The notes: generated by a model from the sequence alone, not told the origin. Shown: positions 16,966-26,095, numbered from the stretch's first letter. The stretch: 64,000 nucleotides of DNA from Sideroxydans sp. (GCA_028710605.1 JAQTTU010000010.1:62001-126000); one strand, 5' to 3'. A program made the numbers and translations.

Positions 16966-18033
16966 ATGAAACATATCGTTGACGATGTCCGCATCAAAGA
17001 AATCAAGGAACTCTCCCCCCCCGGCCACCTCGTGCGCGAATTCCCGGTGACCGAACGGGCCGCCGAAACCACGTTCAACGCCCGCACGGCGCTGCACCGC
17101 ATCCTGCATGGCGCGGACGACAGGCTGGTGGTCGTGGTCGGCCCCTGCTCCATTCACGATGTCGATTCGGCGATGGAATACGCGGCCAGGCTGAATAAGG
17201 AAGCCCAGCGCCTGCAAGCCGACCTGCAAATCCTGATGCGCGTCTATTTTGAAAAACCGCGCACCACTGTCGGCTGGAAAGGCCTCATCAACGACCCCGA
17301 ACTCGACGGCAGCTTCAAGATCAACGAAGGCCTGCGCATCGCGCGCAAACTGCTTTGGGAAATCAACGAAATGGGACTGCCCTGCGGCACGGAATTCCTC
17401 GATGTCATCACGCCGCAATACACCGCCGACCTGATCTCCTGGGGTGCCATCGGCGCACGCACCACCGAATCCCAGATTCACCGCGAACTCGCCTCCGGCA
17501 TCTCCTGCCCCATCGGCTTCAAGAACGGCACCGACGGCAACATCCGCATCGCCGTGGACGCGATCAAGGCCGCAGCCAGCCCGCACCACTTCCTGTCCGT
17601 CACCAAGGCCGGCCACTCCGCCATCGTTTCCACGCACGGCAACGAAGACTGCCACCTCATCCTGCGCGGCGGCAAACAGCCCAACTTTGACGCATCCGCC
17701 GTCGATGCCGTCAGTAAGGAACTGGCCAACGCAGGCCTCCCGGCGCGCGTCATGATCGACTTCTCCCACGCCAACAGCCGCAAGGAATTCAAGCGCCAGA
17801 TCGAAGTGGCGCAGGACTGCGCCGCACAGCTCGCCAACGGCGAAGAGCGCATCTTCGGTGTCATGATCGAATCCAACATCAAGGAAGGCCGCCAGGACAT
17901 CCTCCCCGGCAAACCCCTGCACAAAGGCGTATCCGTCACCGACGCCTGCATTGGCTGGGAAGACACCGTCCACGTCCTCGACATGCTCGCCGACGGAGTC
18001 AGAAAACGCCGCCTCAAGCTGGCGGAACGCTGA
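16966..18033 (+). CDS. aroG: 3-deoxy-7-phosphoheptulonate (DAHP) synthase, class I
   Basis: This 355-residue enzyme condenses phosphoenolpyruvate and erythrose 4-phosphate, the first step of aromatic amino acid synthesis. VVVGPCSIHD (about 57-66), KPRTTVGWKGLINDP, GARTTESQIHRELASG and KAGHSAIVSTHGN are class I AroF/G/H signatures. Which feedback type it is (Phe, Tyr or Trp) cannot be told from the sequence alone, so the symbol is provisional. There is no strong Shine-Dalgarno before the ATG. Confidence 0.93.
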   Translation: MKHIVDDVRIKEIKELSPPGHLVREFPVTERAAETTFNARTALHRILHGADDRLVVVVGPCSIHDVDSAMEYAARLNKEAQRLQADLQILMRVYFEKPRTTVGWKGLINDPELDGSFKINEGLRIARKLLWEINEMGLPCGTEFLDVITPQYTADLISWGAIGARTTESQIHRELASGISCPIGFKNGTDGNIRIAVDAIKAAASPHHFLSVTKAGHSAIVSTHGNEDCHLILRGGKQPNFDASAVDAVSKELANAGLPARVMIDFSHANSRKEFKRQIEVAQDCAAQLANGEERIFGVMIESNIKEGRQDILPGKPLHKGVSVTDACIGWEDTVHVLDMLADGVRKRRLKLAER

Positions 18034-18041
18034 AGCGTTGC

Positions 18042-18064
18042 GGGGCGGCAGGTGTGGCCGCCCC
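18042..18064 (+). terminator. G+C-rich hairpin after the DAHP synthase gene
   Basis: GGGGCGGC (18042-18049) and GCCGCCCC (18057-18064) pair across a seven-base loop, nine bases after the stop codon. No T-run follows, so intrinsic termination is uncertain. Confidence 0.4.
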
Positions 18065-18126
18065 TCGCACATACCCAAATTGGGTGGCCGGATACCCGAT
18101 TTTGGCATGCTCTGAAATCAGCGATC

Positions 18127-18157
18127 GTAGGTCCGATTAGCGCAGCGTAATCGGACG
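18127..18157 (+). repeat. REP left of the RAYT gene
   Basis: GTAGGTCCGATTAGCGCAGC with TAATCGGACG forms a small hairpin (TCCGATTA/TAATCGGA). Its reverse complement, with one mismatch, lies at 18743-18773 on the other side of the transposase gene. Confidence 0.85.
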
Positions 18158-18184
18158 CATGAATCACAAGACAGGAACACGAGC

Positions 18185-18715
18185 ATGCCCAATTACCGGC
18201 GCGCATTCATTCCAGGCGGCACCTGGTTCTTTACGGTGAACCTGCTGCAACGTTACGGCAATGACTTGCTCGTACGCGAAATCAATCTGCTGCGCGACAC
18301 GGTACGGCAGGTACGCAACCAGCACCCCTTTCGCATTGACGCATGGGTGGTATTGCCGGAGCATTTGCATTGCGTGATGACCCTGCCTCCGGGCGACAGC
18401 GATTTCAGCCTGCGCTGGCGACTGATCAAAAGCGGATTTTCGCGCGCACTGCCCAAAACCGAGCACCGCTCGGAAGTACGCAAGGCAGCGGGCGAACGCG
18501 GAATATGGCAAAGGCATTATTGGGAACATCTCATACGCGATGATGCCGACTACCAGCGGCATGTGGATTACGTGCATGTGAACCCGTTGAAACACGGGCT
18601 TGTAAGACGCGTGCGGGATTGGCCGTATTCCACGTTCCATCAATATGTGGAAGCGGGGGTCTATCCCGAGGATTGGTGTGGCGTTGTAGAGGCGGTCGTG
18701 CGGGGGGATGAATGA
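18185..18715 (+). mobile_element. REP-associated tyrosine transposase (RAYT, Y1/HUH family)
   Basis: The gene encodes 176 residues. The HUH motif is visible in VVLPEHLHCVM (about 56-66), and the C-terminal block has HYWEHLIRDDADYQRHVDYV then HVNPLKHGLV, the family signature. RAYTs are IS200/IS605-related single-strand nucleases associated with REP sequences. Inverted REPs flank the gene at 18127 and 18743, so it looks intact and paired with its own repeat type. The start MPNYRRAFIPGGTWFFTVNL is typical. Confidence 0.93.
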
Positions 18716-18742
18716 TGCGCGTGCAATGTGCCATACAAAATA

Positions 18743-18773
18743 CGTCCGATTACGCTTCGCTAATCGGACCTAC
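18743..18773 (-). repeat. REP right of the RAYT gene
   Basis: CGTCCGATTACGCTTCGCTA continuing ATCGGACCTAC is the inverted partner of 18127-18157 (30 of 31 bases). The two copies frame a 647-bp unit. Confidence 0.85.
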
Positions 18774-18814
18774 GCGGGCTTAAATAAATCATGCGCGGCA
18801 AGTGAGGCCCAAGA

Positions 18815-19231
18815 ATGACTGTCAAATATTTCCAAATTCTGTCAGGCTCCGAACCACCTGACATTTCAGCACTCAAGCCTTTTCGAACAGTAGTCATTGT
18901 CGAAGATGAATTCACTCCTGAGTGGCAAAGCACGATTGCCACATGGCTCGTGAAGTCTGGTTGTCTTTATATGATGGCATGGGGAAAAGACTGTAGCAGT
19001 TGGGATGACGCTGTAGATTTCGCCAATTTGGAAGAATTTAATTTCGGTGAAATTCCTGAAGACAAAGATGCGATGACTACGTGGCATGAGAATGAGCCAC
19101 TAAACGAGGTCTTCTGGTTTGCAAAGAATAGCGCACACCACCCTTCCATTGATCTACCAAATACAATCCTTTTAGACATTTCAAGGGATAATCGTGAAAC
19201 TGAATTACTCACTAGATTTGCTGAAGCCTAG
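18815..19231 (+). CDS. Uncharacterised 138-residue protein
   Basis: A soluble, acidic protein beginning MTVKYFQILSGSEPPDISAL. The conserved-looking block TTWHENEPLNEVFWFAKNSA lies near residues 88-107. It has no signal peptide or membrane segment. It lies just after the REP/RAYT unit and has lower G+C than its neighbours, suggesting acquired DNA. I do not recognise a function. Confidence 0.7.
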   Translation: MTVKYFQILSGSEPPDISALKPFRTVVIVEDEFTPEWQSTIATWLVKSGCLYMMAWGKDCSSWDDAVDFANLEEFNFGEIPEDKDAMTTWHENEPLNEVFWFAKNSAHHPSIDLPNTILLDISRDNRETELLTRFAEA

Positions 19232-19249
19232 CCTCATGCAAATTCATTA

Positions 19250-20611
19250 ATGAAGCGGAAGCAAATCTTGACTACTTCCATCTCCACCACCCGCATCGCC
19301 TTCGCCAGCTTCATCGGCACCGCCATCGAGTTCTACGATTTCTACATCTACGGCCTCGCGGTGGCGATGGTGATCGGGCCGGTGTTCTTCCCCAACAGCG
19401 ATCCCGCAGTGCAGGCGTTGAATGCGTTCCTCACTTTCGGCATCGCGTTCATCGCGCGACCGTTCGGCGCGTTGTTGTTCGGACATTTCGGCGACAGGAT
19501 CGGGCGCAAGGCGACGCTGGTCGCCTCTCTTTTGGTGATGGGCATTTCCACCACGCTGATCGGCGTGTTGCCCGGTTACGAAATGGTCGGCTGGACTGCG
19601 CCGCTGCTGCTGTGCCTGCTGCGTTTCGGACAGGGCATCGGCCTTGGCGGCGAATGGGGCGGTGCGGCGTTGCTGGCGGCGGAATATGCGCCCAAGGGGA
19701 AGCGCGGCTGGTTCGGCATGTTCCCGCAGTTGGGTCCCCCGGTCGGTTTCCTGTTCGCGGTCGGCGGCTTCATGTTGCTGGCGAACGTGCTGGACGATGC
19801 GCAGTTCCGCGCATGGGGCTGGCGCGTGCCGTTCCTGGCCAGTTCGGTGCTGGTAGTGGTTGGGCTTTATGTGCGGCTGAAGCTGGCGGAGACACCGGTG
19901 TTTCTTAAAGCTCAACAAGAACAACAAACTCAAGCCGTTCGCCCTGAGCTTGTCGAAGGGCATGTCGTTCATGCTTCGACAAGCTCAGCACGAACGGATT
20001 TTGGAAAAATGCCGTTGACTGAAATGTTTGCGCACCACGCCAAACCGCTGATCCTGGGCGCGTTGCTGATGGTGGTGTGTTACGCGCTGTTCTACATCAC
20101 CACGGTTTTTTCGTTGAGTTACGGCGTGAGCAAACTCGGCATTCCGCGTCCGCAATTTCTCGGCATGCTGTGCATCGCGATCATTTTCATGGCGCTGGCC
20201 ACGCCGCTGGCGGCATGGGCGGGCGACCGTTTTGGCCGCCGTCCGGTGTTGATCGTGGCGGGTATTACCGCGTTGCTGTCCGGCTTTTTGATGGAGCCGA
20301 TGCTGGGCAGCGGCTCGCCGTTGCTGATCACGATTTTCCTCTGCCTCGAATTATTCTTGATGGGCGCGACCTTTGCGCCTATGGGCGCGTTGCTGCCGGA
20401 ACTGTTTCCCACGTCGGTGCGCTATACCGGCGCGGGCACGGCCTACAATTTGGGCGGCATCCTCGGCGCATCGCTCGCGCCCTACATCGCGCAGCAACTG
20501 GTGCTGCACGGCGGGTTGAGCTGGGTGGGCGGCTATATTTCTGTCGCGGCGGCAATAAGCGTGACGGCGGCGTGGTTGGTGCATGAGACGCGGGATAGTG
20601 AGTTGGCATGA
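19250..20611 (+). CDS. MHS-family (metabolite:H+ symporter) MFS transporter with repeat insertion
   Basis: This 453-residue twelve-helix transporter resembles the ProP/ShiA group. IEFYDFYIYGLA is in helix 1, GHFGDRIGRKATL is the loop 2-3 motif, RFGQGIGLGGEWGGAAL is in helix 4, and ELFPTSVRYTGAG is in the second half. The central cytoplasmic loop (about residues 228-249) contains a translated palindromic repeat, PELVEGHVVHASTSSARTD. The substrate cannot be inferred; carboxylates or compatible solutes are typical of the family. Confidence 0.9.
   Translation: MKRKQILTTSISTTRIAFASFIGTAIEFYDFYIYGLAVAMVIGPVFFPNSDPAVQALNAFLTFGIAFIARPFGALLFGHFGDRIGRKATLVASLLVMGISTTLIGVLPGYEMVGWTAPLLLCLLRFGQGIGLGGEWGGAALLAAEYAPKGKRGWFGMFPQLGPPVGFLFAVGGFMLLANVLDDAQFRAWGWRVPFLASSVLVVVGLYVRLKLAETPVFLKAQQEQQTQAVRPELVEGHVVHASTSSARTDFGKMPLTEMFAHHAKPLILGALLMVVCYALFYITTVFSLSYGVSKLGIPRPQFLGMLCIAIIFMALATPLAAWAGDRFGRRPVLIVAGITALLSGFLMEPMLGSGSPLLITIFLCLELFLMGATFAPMGALLPELFPTSVRYTGAGTAYNLGGILGASLAPYIAQQLVLHGGLSWVGGYISVAAAISVTAAWLVHETRDSELA
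19935..19997. repeat. In-frame palindromic repeat inside the MHS transporter gene
   Basis: CCGTTCGCCCTGAGCTTGTCGAAGG at the left is inverted at GCTTCGACAAGCTCAGCACGAACGG. The frame reads it as VRPELVEGHVVHASTSSART. It falls between helices 6 and 7, where the cytoplasmic loop is long and variable. Confidence 0.88.
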
Positions 20612-20622
20612 ATTCAAAATTT

Positions 20623-20748
20623 CGTCATTCCGGCGCAGGCCGGAATCCAGCAGAAACAAAAAGCCCGCGAAGCGGACAAAGCTGCAATGTTGACTCGCTT
20701 GCGCGAGGCATTTTTATTGTCTGGATTCCGGCCTGCGCCGGAATGACG
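20623..20748. repeat. CGTCATTCCGGCGCAGGCCGG paired repeat
   Basis: Arms of about 28 bases at 20623-20650 and 20721-20748 are inverted. The spacer includes AGCCCGCGAAGCGGACAAAG, similar to the copies at 14536 and 31739. It fills the gap between the MHS transporter gene and miaA. Confidence 0.88.
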
Positions 20749-20758
20749 TTGCTTTAAC

Positions 20759-21691
20759 ATGACATTGTTGCCTCCCGCCATCTTCCTCATGGGCCCCACC
20801 GCCAGCGGCAAGACCGGTGTCGCGGTGGAGCTGGTACAGCGCATGCCGGTGGAACTCATCAGCGTCGATTCCGCGCTGGTGTTTCGCGACATGGATATCG
20901 GCACGGCCAAACCGGATGCGGCCACGCTGGCGCGTGCGCCGCATCACCTGATCGACATCATTGACCCCACCGAGGCTTATTCCGCCGCCGCCTTTCGCCA
21001 CGACGCGCTGCGCCTGATGGCGGACATCACCGCACGCGGCAAGATTCCGTTGCTGGTCGGCGGCACCATGCTGTACTTCAAGGCGCTGCGCGAAGGCTTG
21101 AGTCCGCTGCCGCAAGCCGATGCCGCGCTGCGCGCGCAACTGGATGCCGACATCGCGCAGCACGGCATTGAGCATCTGCACGCCATGCTGGCCACCGTCG
21201 ATGCCGAAACCGCCGCGCGCTTGCATGCCACCGACACGCAACGCATCCAGCGCGCAATGGAGATTTATTTGCTGACCGGAAAACCGATGTCGGAGCTCAT
21301 AAAACAGCAGGAGCAAGACGAGCCTCCCTATCGCATCCTCTCCATCGCGCTCATCCCCTCCGACCGCGCCGTGCTGCACCGGCGCATCGCCACGCGCTTT
21401 GTGCAAATGCTGCAACAAGGATTGGTGGATGAACTGCGCGGACTGCGCGAGAAATATTCGCTGCATCGCGATATGACTGCGATGCGCTGCGTCGGCTACC
21501 GGCAGGCGTGGGAATTCATGGAAAGCGAAATCAGCGCAGCGGAGTTGCACGAGAAAGGCCTCGCTGCCACGCGCCAGTTGGCGAAACGCCAGCTCACCTG
21601 GTTGCGTTCCACGCCGGAGGTGATTGAACTGGATTGTTTGCAACAAAACCTGCCCGAACTTGCGGGCAAGGTGATTGCAGAAAACTTGTAA
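20759..21691 (+). CDS. miaA: tRNA dimethylallyltransferase
   Basis: This 310-residue enzyme transfers dimethylallyl to A37 of tRNAs reading UNN codons. It has the P-loop [14 protein letters not shown] at residues 11-24, the substrate-binding [17 protein letters not shown] and the [13 protein letters not shown] block. The [13 protein letters not shown] and KRQLTWLR motifs at the end are also conserved. It starts ten bases after a palindromic repeat with no clear Shine-Dalgarno. mutL lies six kilobases upstream rather than adjacent, unlike in enterobacteria. Confidence 0.96.
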   Translation: MTLLPPAIFLMGPTASGKTGVAVELVQRMPVELISVDSALVFRDMDIGTAKPDAATLARAPHHLIDIIDPTEAYSAAAFRHDALRLMADITARGKIPLLVGGTMLYFKALREGLSPLPQADAALRAQLDADIAQHGIEHLHAMLATVDAETAARLHATDTQRIQRAMEIYLLTGKPMSELIKQQEQDEPPYRILSIALIPSDRAVLHRRIATRFVQMLQQGLVDELRGLREKYSLHRDMTAMRCVGYRQAWEFMESEISAAELHEKGLAATRQLAKRQLTWLRSTPEVIELDCLQQNLPELAGKVIAENL

Positions 21692-21712
21692 GCCACCTTG
21701 CCCGCAAGGCAG

Positions 21713-21773
21713 GAAATACGGGCATCTCCATCAAGTGCATGATGCGGATCGCCGATTGACGGGCGTTGCGGGG
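21713..21773. repeat. Dispersed repeat, CCCGTCAATAGG type (divergent)
   Basis: GGAAATACGGGCATCTCCATCAAGTGCATGATGCGGATCGCCGATTGACGGGCGTTG is a degenerate, inverted relative of the repeat at 35465 and very close to the one at 63685. Confidence 0.65.
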
Positions 21774-21843
21774 CAACTGCCTGCGAATACAATCCTGCAA
21801 TGCGGCTAAAATCCGTTCCTGTCCAACCGTAAAGGAGAACTAC

Positions 21844-22230
21844 ATGACCATCAATTTCAAACGCGAAATCGCCGACACGTTGGATCATGCCATCGAGCGC
21901 GCCACCAAAGCGCTGTCTGCTGAGGGCTTCGGCATCCTCACCCGTATCGACATGCACAGCAAGATCAAGGAGAAGACCGGCAAGGATGTTATACCCACAG
22001 TGATCCTCGGCGCGTGCAATCCCAATCTGGCGTATGAGGCCTACACGGCGAACAGCGATGTGGCGAGTTTATTGCCTTGCAACGCGGTGTTGCGCGAAGT
22101 TGCACCGGGGAAAGTGTCGGTCGAGTTCATCAAACCGACCAGCATGATGAAGGTGTTGGACGATGCGAAGCTGACTGCGCTGGCTGCCGAGGCGGACGGC
22201 AAGATAGCACGCGCGTTGGCGCTGGTCTGA
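21844..22230 (+). CDS. DUF302 domain protein
   Basis: This 128-residue cytosolic protein matches the DUF302 fold: EGFGILTRIDMHSKIKEKTG, then ILGACNPNLAYEAYTANSDV, LLPCNAVLRE and a final VEFIKPTSMM. The LLPCN cysteine is conserved in the family. The function is unknown; members are often near redox or metal genes. The start at 21844 has AAAGGAG eight bases upstream; the longer open frame begins inside a repeat. Confidence 0.88.
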   Translation: MTINFKREIADTLDHAIERATKALSAEGFGILTRIDMHSKIKEKTGKDVIPTVILGACNPNLAYEAYTANSDVASLLPCNAVLREVAPGKVSVEFIKPTSMMKVLDDAKLTALAAEADGKIARALALV

Positions 22231-22311
22231 CGCGACACAGAAATTTCGACAGCCGGAAAATATTGCCGGGTTGGGCGGAAAGGCGCGTCAATGAAAATGC
22301 CCGCAAAGCAG

Positions 22312-22444
22312 CAAACACGGCTATCTCCATCAAGCACAGATGCGGATCGCCTATTGACGGACATCTTCACGATGTTAGGTTTGTAGGGGCGAATTCATTC
22401 GCCCGGTTTTTCCATAATTTTGGGCGAATGAATTCGCCCCTACA
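22312..22444. repeat. Two adjacent palindromic repeats between convergent genes
   Basis: A divergent CCCGTCAATAGG-family copy spans about 22312-22370. It is followed by a perfect 23-bp inverted repeat: TGTAGGGGCGAATTCATTCG...CCC at 22382-22404 and its complement at 22422-22444. The second is a natural candidate for a two-way transcription end and finishes five bases before the hemerythrin stop. Confidence 0.85.
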
Positions 22445-22448
22445 CAAT

Positions 22449-22880
22449 TCATTTACCTAGTGTGCGGCAGTAGTCGCGGTATTTCATGTCTTCGGCCAGC
22501 ATGTGTTCTATCAATGCCTGTTTGACCTGCAACCCCGCCTCTATCCACTCGTAATCCAGGCCGTTCTTATCGAAGCCGTGCATGATTTCGTGCAGCGCCT
22601 GCAACACTTCAGCGTGTCGCTGCGCGTGCTGTTCCGCATCGGGGTAGTTCCACTCTTTGAACAAGGTTTCTTCGTGGGCGAAATGCGCAGTTGCATCTTC
22701 CAGAATGGCTTGCATGCGTTGTTGGATTGCCCGCACTTCCATGCGCGCGACGATGGCTTCGTTCAGCGCGTTGACGAGCTGGATAAAATGCTGGTGTTCG
22801 GCATCGATCTCCGGGATGGACACGCTCAAGTCGTCGCTCCATTCCAGCTTCCACGGCGACGAATTATTTGGGGATGACAT
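22449..22880 (-). CDS. Bacteriohemerythrin
   Basis: This 143-residue four-helix protein keeps the di-iron ligand set: EIDAEHQHF (first His), HFAHEETLF (His and Glu), the HAQRH pair, and HMLAED near the end (His and Asp). Such proteins bind oxygen reversibly or report oxygen or iron. Its first 17 bases overlap the end of the HD-GYP gene, so the two are probably co-translated. Confidence 0.94.
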   Translation of the reverse strand: MSSPNNSSPWKLEWSDDLSVSIPEIDAEHQHFIQLVNALNEAIVARMEVRAIQQRMQAILEDATAHFAHEETLFKEWNYPDAEQHAQRHAEVLQALHEIMHGFDKNGLDYEWIEAGLQVKQALIEHMLAEDMKYRDYCRTLGK

Positions 22881-24885
22881 AGTTTTGCTCCTTGAACAAC
22901 GCCACGCAGGCATCGATCACCTGCGCGTCGTAATGTATGCCGCGCTTGCGGATAATTTCTTCCAATGCCGCGTCCAGCCCCAGTCCCGGACGATACGGCC
23001 GATGCGAGGACATCGCTTCGACCACGTCGGCCACGCTCAGAATACGCGCCCCCATCAATATTTCCTCTCCTTTCAATCCTTGCGGATAGCCGCTGCCGTC
23101 CATGCGTTCGTGGTGCTGCAACACCATCTGCGCGATCGGCCACGGAAAATCCACGCCTTTCAAAATATCGAAACCGGATTGCGGATGCATTTGAATCAGG
23201 CTGTACTCAACTTCATTCAGCCGTCCCGGCTTGCTCAAAATTTCCGCCGGGATACTGATCTTGCCCAAGTCGTGCAGCAGCCCGGCCAGATAGATGGCTT
23301 GCACCTGATCTTCCGGCAAATCCATCTGGCGGGAGATTTCGCGCGCCACTTCGGCCACCCGCGCCTGATGCCCGGATGTATAAGGATCGCGCATCTCGAC
23401 GATGCCCGCGATGGCCTTCACGGTTTGCAGCATGATCGACTGCAAACGCTGTTCGTGTTCGCGGTGCGATTTTTTGACCCGAGTGGTGAGAATGCCGAAG
23501 GCGAGATCGCCCGCCATTTCTTCCAGCAAGCTCACTTCGTCCGCGTCGAATACGTTCGCCTTGTCGTCGAACAGCACCAGTGCGCCGAACGCGCGTTCGC
23601 CCTCAAATAACGGCAATGCGATGTAAGAGGCAAATCCGCACTGCATCACATTTTCGCGCCAGGGATTGGCCTCGGAGCTGGACGATATATCCTGCACCAC
23701 CCGGCGCTCGCCGCTGATAATGGCGCGCCCGGCAGGGCAAATTTCTCGTTTGGTTTCATCCCAGGTCAGCGGCCTCAACATCGGGCAATGCGTTTTCAGG
23801 CAAGCCTGTGCCATTTGCTGCACCGTCTTGTCGGCATCGTCACGAGCATAGCCTATCCACGCCATCTGGTAGCCGCCAACCTGCACGGCGACATCGCACA
23901 TTTCCTGCAACAACTGCACCTCATCATGCGCGTGTATCAACACCTGGTTGCCCGCGCTGATCGTGCGCAGCGCGCGGTTGGCGCGCTGCATGGCGAGTTC
24001 GTGCTGTTTGCGTTCGGTGATGTCGCGCACAATATCCACCAGGAACGGCTTGTCGAGTTCGAGCGCTTTCAAACTGATTTCCACGGGGAATGTCGAGCCG
24101 TCTTTGCGGCGGCGCATACCTTCGAAGCGCGCGTATCCCGCTTGCCTTATTTGCGCCGTGATCTTTTCCCGCAAATCCTCGCCGAAAGTCGGATCAAGGT
24201 CGGCAACGCACATGGACAGCAGCTCCTCCCTGCTGTAGCCCCAATCGCGGCACGCCGTTTCGTTGATGTCCAGAAAGCGCAAGGTGACCGGATCGAGCAC
24301 TTCGATGGCATCGCTGGAATTGTCGAGCAAAGTGCGGAACAGCCGCATCTGCGCCTCGGCCTGTTTGCGTTCGGTGACATCTTCCAGACTGTGCACGCTC
24401 AGCAGATATGTGCCTTGCTCGTCGTACACCGGGCTGGAACGCCCGCTGTATATCCGGTCGCCCTGAACAATTTCGTCCGAAGCCCATTCGCCTTTTTCCA
24501 GCGCATGCAGACAGCCCGCCAGAGGACCGTTCAATTTGGGAAAGACTTCGAAATACGGCTTGCCGATGATCTCTTTAAACGGGATTCCGGCGCATTGCTG
24601 GTAGGCGCGATTGGCGCGCAGGATGCGAAACTGTTTATCGTGCAGAAAAATCGGATTCTCGATGGCATCCAGCGCCGTTACCCATTGCAGGTGCCCCTGC
24701 TCGATTTGTTTATGCGCACTTTCCAAATCTTCCCGCATGAACAGCATGACATCGCGATTCTCATCCAGCTCATCTGCGCTTTGTTGCTTCCGGTTCTCGC
24801 GTTCCGCAAGCTGCGCCCGCAATTCCGCAACGGTGCGGTGCGCAGCTTCCAACTCGATGCGAAGCTGATCTACAGAGTCGTTCAT
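22864..24885 (-). CDS. PAS-PAS-GAF-HD-GYP cyclic di-GMP phosphodiesterase
   Basis: This 673-residue cytosolic protein has a coiled-coil N-terminus (about 1-58), PAS at about 62-180, a second PAS with PAC at about 185-300, GAF at about 315-470 and HD-GYP at 490-670. HDLGKI has the catalytic His538-Asp539, and HHERMDGSGYPQGLKG is the GYP block, so the phosphodiesterase site looks intact. The gene is followed by bacteriohemerythrin with a 17-base overlap, linking oxygen or iron status with c-di-GMP turnover. Confidence 0.93.
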   Translation of the reverse strand: MNDSVDQLRIELEAAHRTVAELRAQLAERENRKQQSADELDENRDVMLFMREDLESAHKQIEQGHLQWVTALDAIENPIFLHDKQFRILRANRAYQQCAGIPFKEIIGKPYFEVFPKLNGPLAGCLHALEKGEWASDEIVQGDRIYSGRSSPVYDEQGTYLLSVHSLEDVTERKQAEAQMRLFRTLLDNSSDAIEVLDPVTLRFLDINETACRDWGYSREELLSMCVADLDPTFGEDLREKITAQIRQAGYARFEGMRRRKDGSTFPVEISLKALELDKPFLVDIVRDITERKQHELAMQRANRALRTISAGNQVLIHAHDEVQLLQEMCDVAVQVGGYQMAWIGYARDDADKTVQQMAQACLKTHCPMLRPLTWDETKREICPAGRAIISGERRVVQDISSSSEANPWRENVMQCGFASYIALPLFEGERAFGALVLFDDKANVFDADEVSLLEEMAGDLAFGILTTRVKKSHREHEQRLQSIMLQTVKAIAGIVEMRDPYTSGHQARVAEVAREISRQMDLPEDQVQAIYLAGLLHDLGKISIPAEILSKPGRLNEVEYSLIQMHPQSGFDILKGVDFPWPIAQMVLQHHERMDGSGYPQGLKGEEILMGARILSVADVVEAMSSHRPYRPGLGLDAALEEIIRKRGIHYDAQVIDACVALFKEQNYVIPK

Positions 24886-25198
24886 GGAATCACCCCGCGC
24901 ACGTCAAATGGCAAGACTGTTGAGTCAAAAATCCGGGATTGTTTTTCATCGCATCCAATCTCCCGCAGCGGGTCGCCGCAAGATGTCCAACTTGTTATAC
25001 CGATGCGGCGGTTCGGCAAAAATCGTGATGCAGGTCGGACGCTGATTGGCACATTAACCGGAACGGCGGACGCGCGCAATGACTCTGAATGACCAGTTGC
25101 GTCAAGGAGAAAATGTTGCTGTGATGAACCCGGATTGTAGGTCGGGTTTTAACCCGACAGTCGGGCTGAAGCCCGACCTACAAAGATTTGGAGATGCC
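24886..25198. other. Intergenic region with one palindrome
   Basis: No gene is supported. It should hold the promoter of the HD-GYP gene. TGTAGGTCGGGTTTTAACCCGACA and TCGGGCTGAAGCCCGACCTACA at 25136-25182 form a repeat of two small palindromes with complementary ends, just downstream of arnD. Confidence 0.6.
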
Positions 25199-26095
25199 TC
25201 AGCCCTGCACCGCCAGCGTGCCGCTGCGGCCTTCGACTGTGCCTGATTTGACTTCGTTGATGGGCAGGTCGGCGGTCTTGAAGCCTTGCAGGTATTGGTG
25301 CATGGAGACCATTTCGTAACCTTGCTCGTGCCAGCCTTGCAGCAGTTGTTCGAAGATGGGCATCCACTTCTGGCCTTCGAGTTCGGCATGCAGGGTATAG
25401 ACGTGCCCGCTCGCGCTTTCCTGCTCGGTCAGCTTCAGCAAATGCTGCGCCACGTTTTCGGTGGTGATGCCGTCGCGGCCGATGAGTTCGTCCAGCGTGG
25501 GCAGCGTGGTGGGCAGTTGCGGGCAGGCGATGATTTCGGCATCCCAGGTCGGGATGAACGGCTGCGTGCCGCGCGTATCGGCGCTGTATGCAAATCCCAG
25601 ATGCTGGGTCTGGCGCAAGGCGTAGCGGTTGGTCTGCCAGCCCGCCGCCGCATGGGCTTTGGGTTGCACGCCGAAAATATCCACGAAACGATCTACCGCG
25701 CGCTGCATCTCGCGTTTGGTCCATGCCGCGTCCTTGCCCGCCACGTGATCCTGCCAGCGGATATGGTCGTAGCAATGGATGCCCACTTCAAAACCTTCGT
25801 CGCGCACGTTGCGCATGATGTCGGCGCAATTGCGCCCGATGTCGGGTGCGGGCAACAGCGTGCCGTACAGCAATGTTTTGAGGCCGTAATGTTCCAGCAC
25901 CGACGTGCGCGACACTTTTTTCATGAAGCCGGGACGGAACACGCGCTTGATAGCGCGTCCGGTGTGGTCGCTACCGAGCGAGAAAAAAAAGGTCGCTTGC
26001 GCCTTGTGGCGCTTGAGCGTTTCCACCAGACGCGGCACCCCTTCGCGCGTGCCGCGATAGGTGTCAACGTCGATTTTGAGGGCGATTTTTTTCAT
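25199..26095 (-). CDS. arnD: ArnD: 4-deoxy-4-formamido-L-arabinose-phosphoundecaprenol deformylase
   Basis: This 298-residue NodB-type polysaccharide deacetylase begins MKKIALKIDVDTYRGTREGV, with the metal-binding aspartates. It also contains QATFFFSLGSDHTGRAI, EVGIHCYDHIRWQDHV (zinc His) and GWQTN, all typical of ArnD. It removes the formyl group from the undecaprenyl-linked sugar in L-Ara4N synthesis. It is the last gene of the arn cluster. Confidence 0.94.
   Translation of the reverse strand: MKKIALKIDVDTYRGTREGVPRLVETLKRHKAQATFFFSLGSDHTGRAIKRVFRPGFMKKVSRTSVLEHYGLKTLLYGTLLPAPDIGRNCADIMRNVRDEGFEVGIHCYDHIRWQDHVAGKDAAWTKREMQRAVDRFVDIFGVQPKAHAAAGWQTNRYALRQTQHLGFAYSADTRGTQPFIPTWDAEIIACPQLPTTLPTLDELIGRDGITTENVAQHLLKLTEQESASGHVYTLHAELEGQKWMPIFEQLLQGWHEQGYEMVSMHQYLQGFKTADLPINEVKSGTVEGRSGTLAVQG

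Noticed and set aside
16312-18108. 598-codon minus-strand frame across mutL and the DAHP synthase gene
   Set aside because: It is antisense to two conserved genes and shows no domain.
24882-25079. 65-codon minus-strand frame upstream of the HD-GYP gene
   Set aside because: No ribosome-binding site or conserved features; it lies in the likely promoter region.
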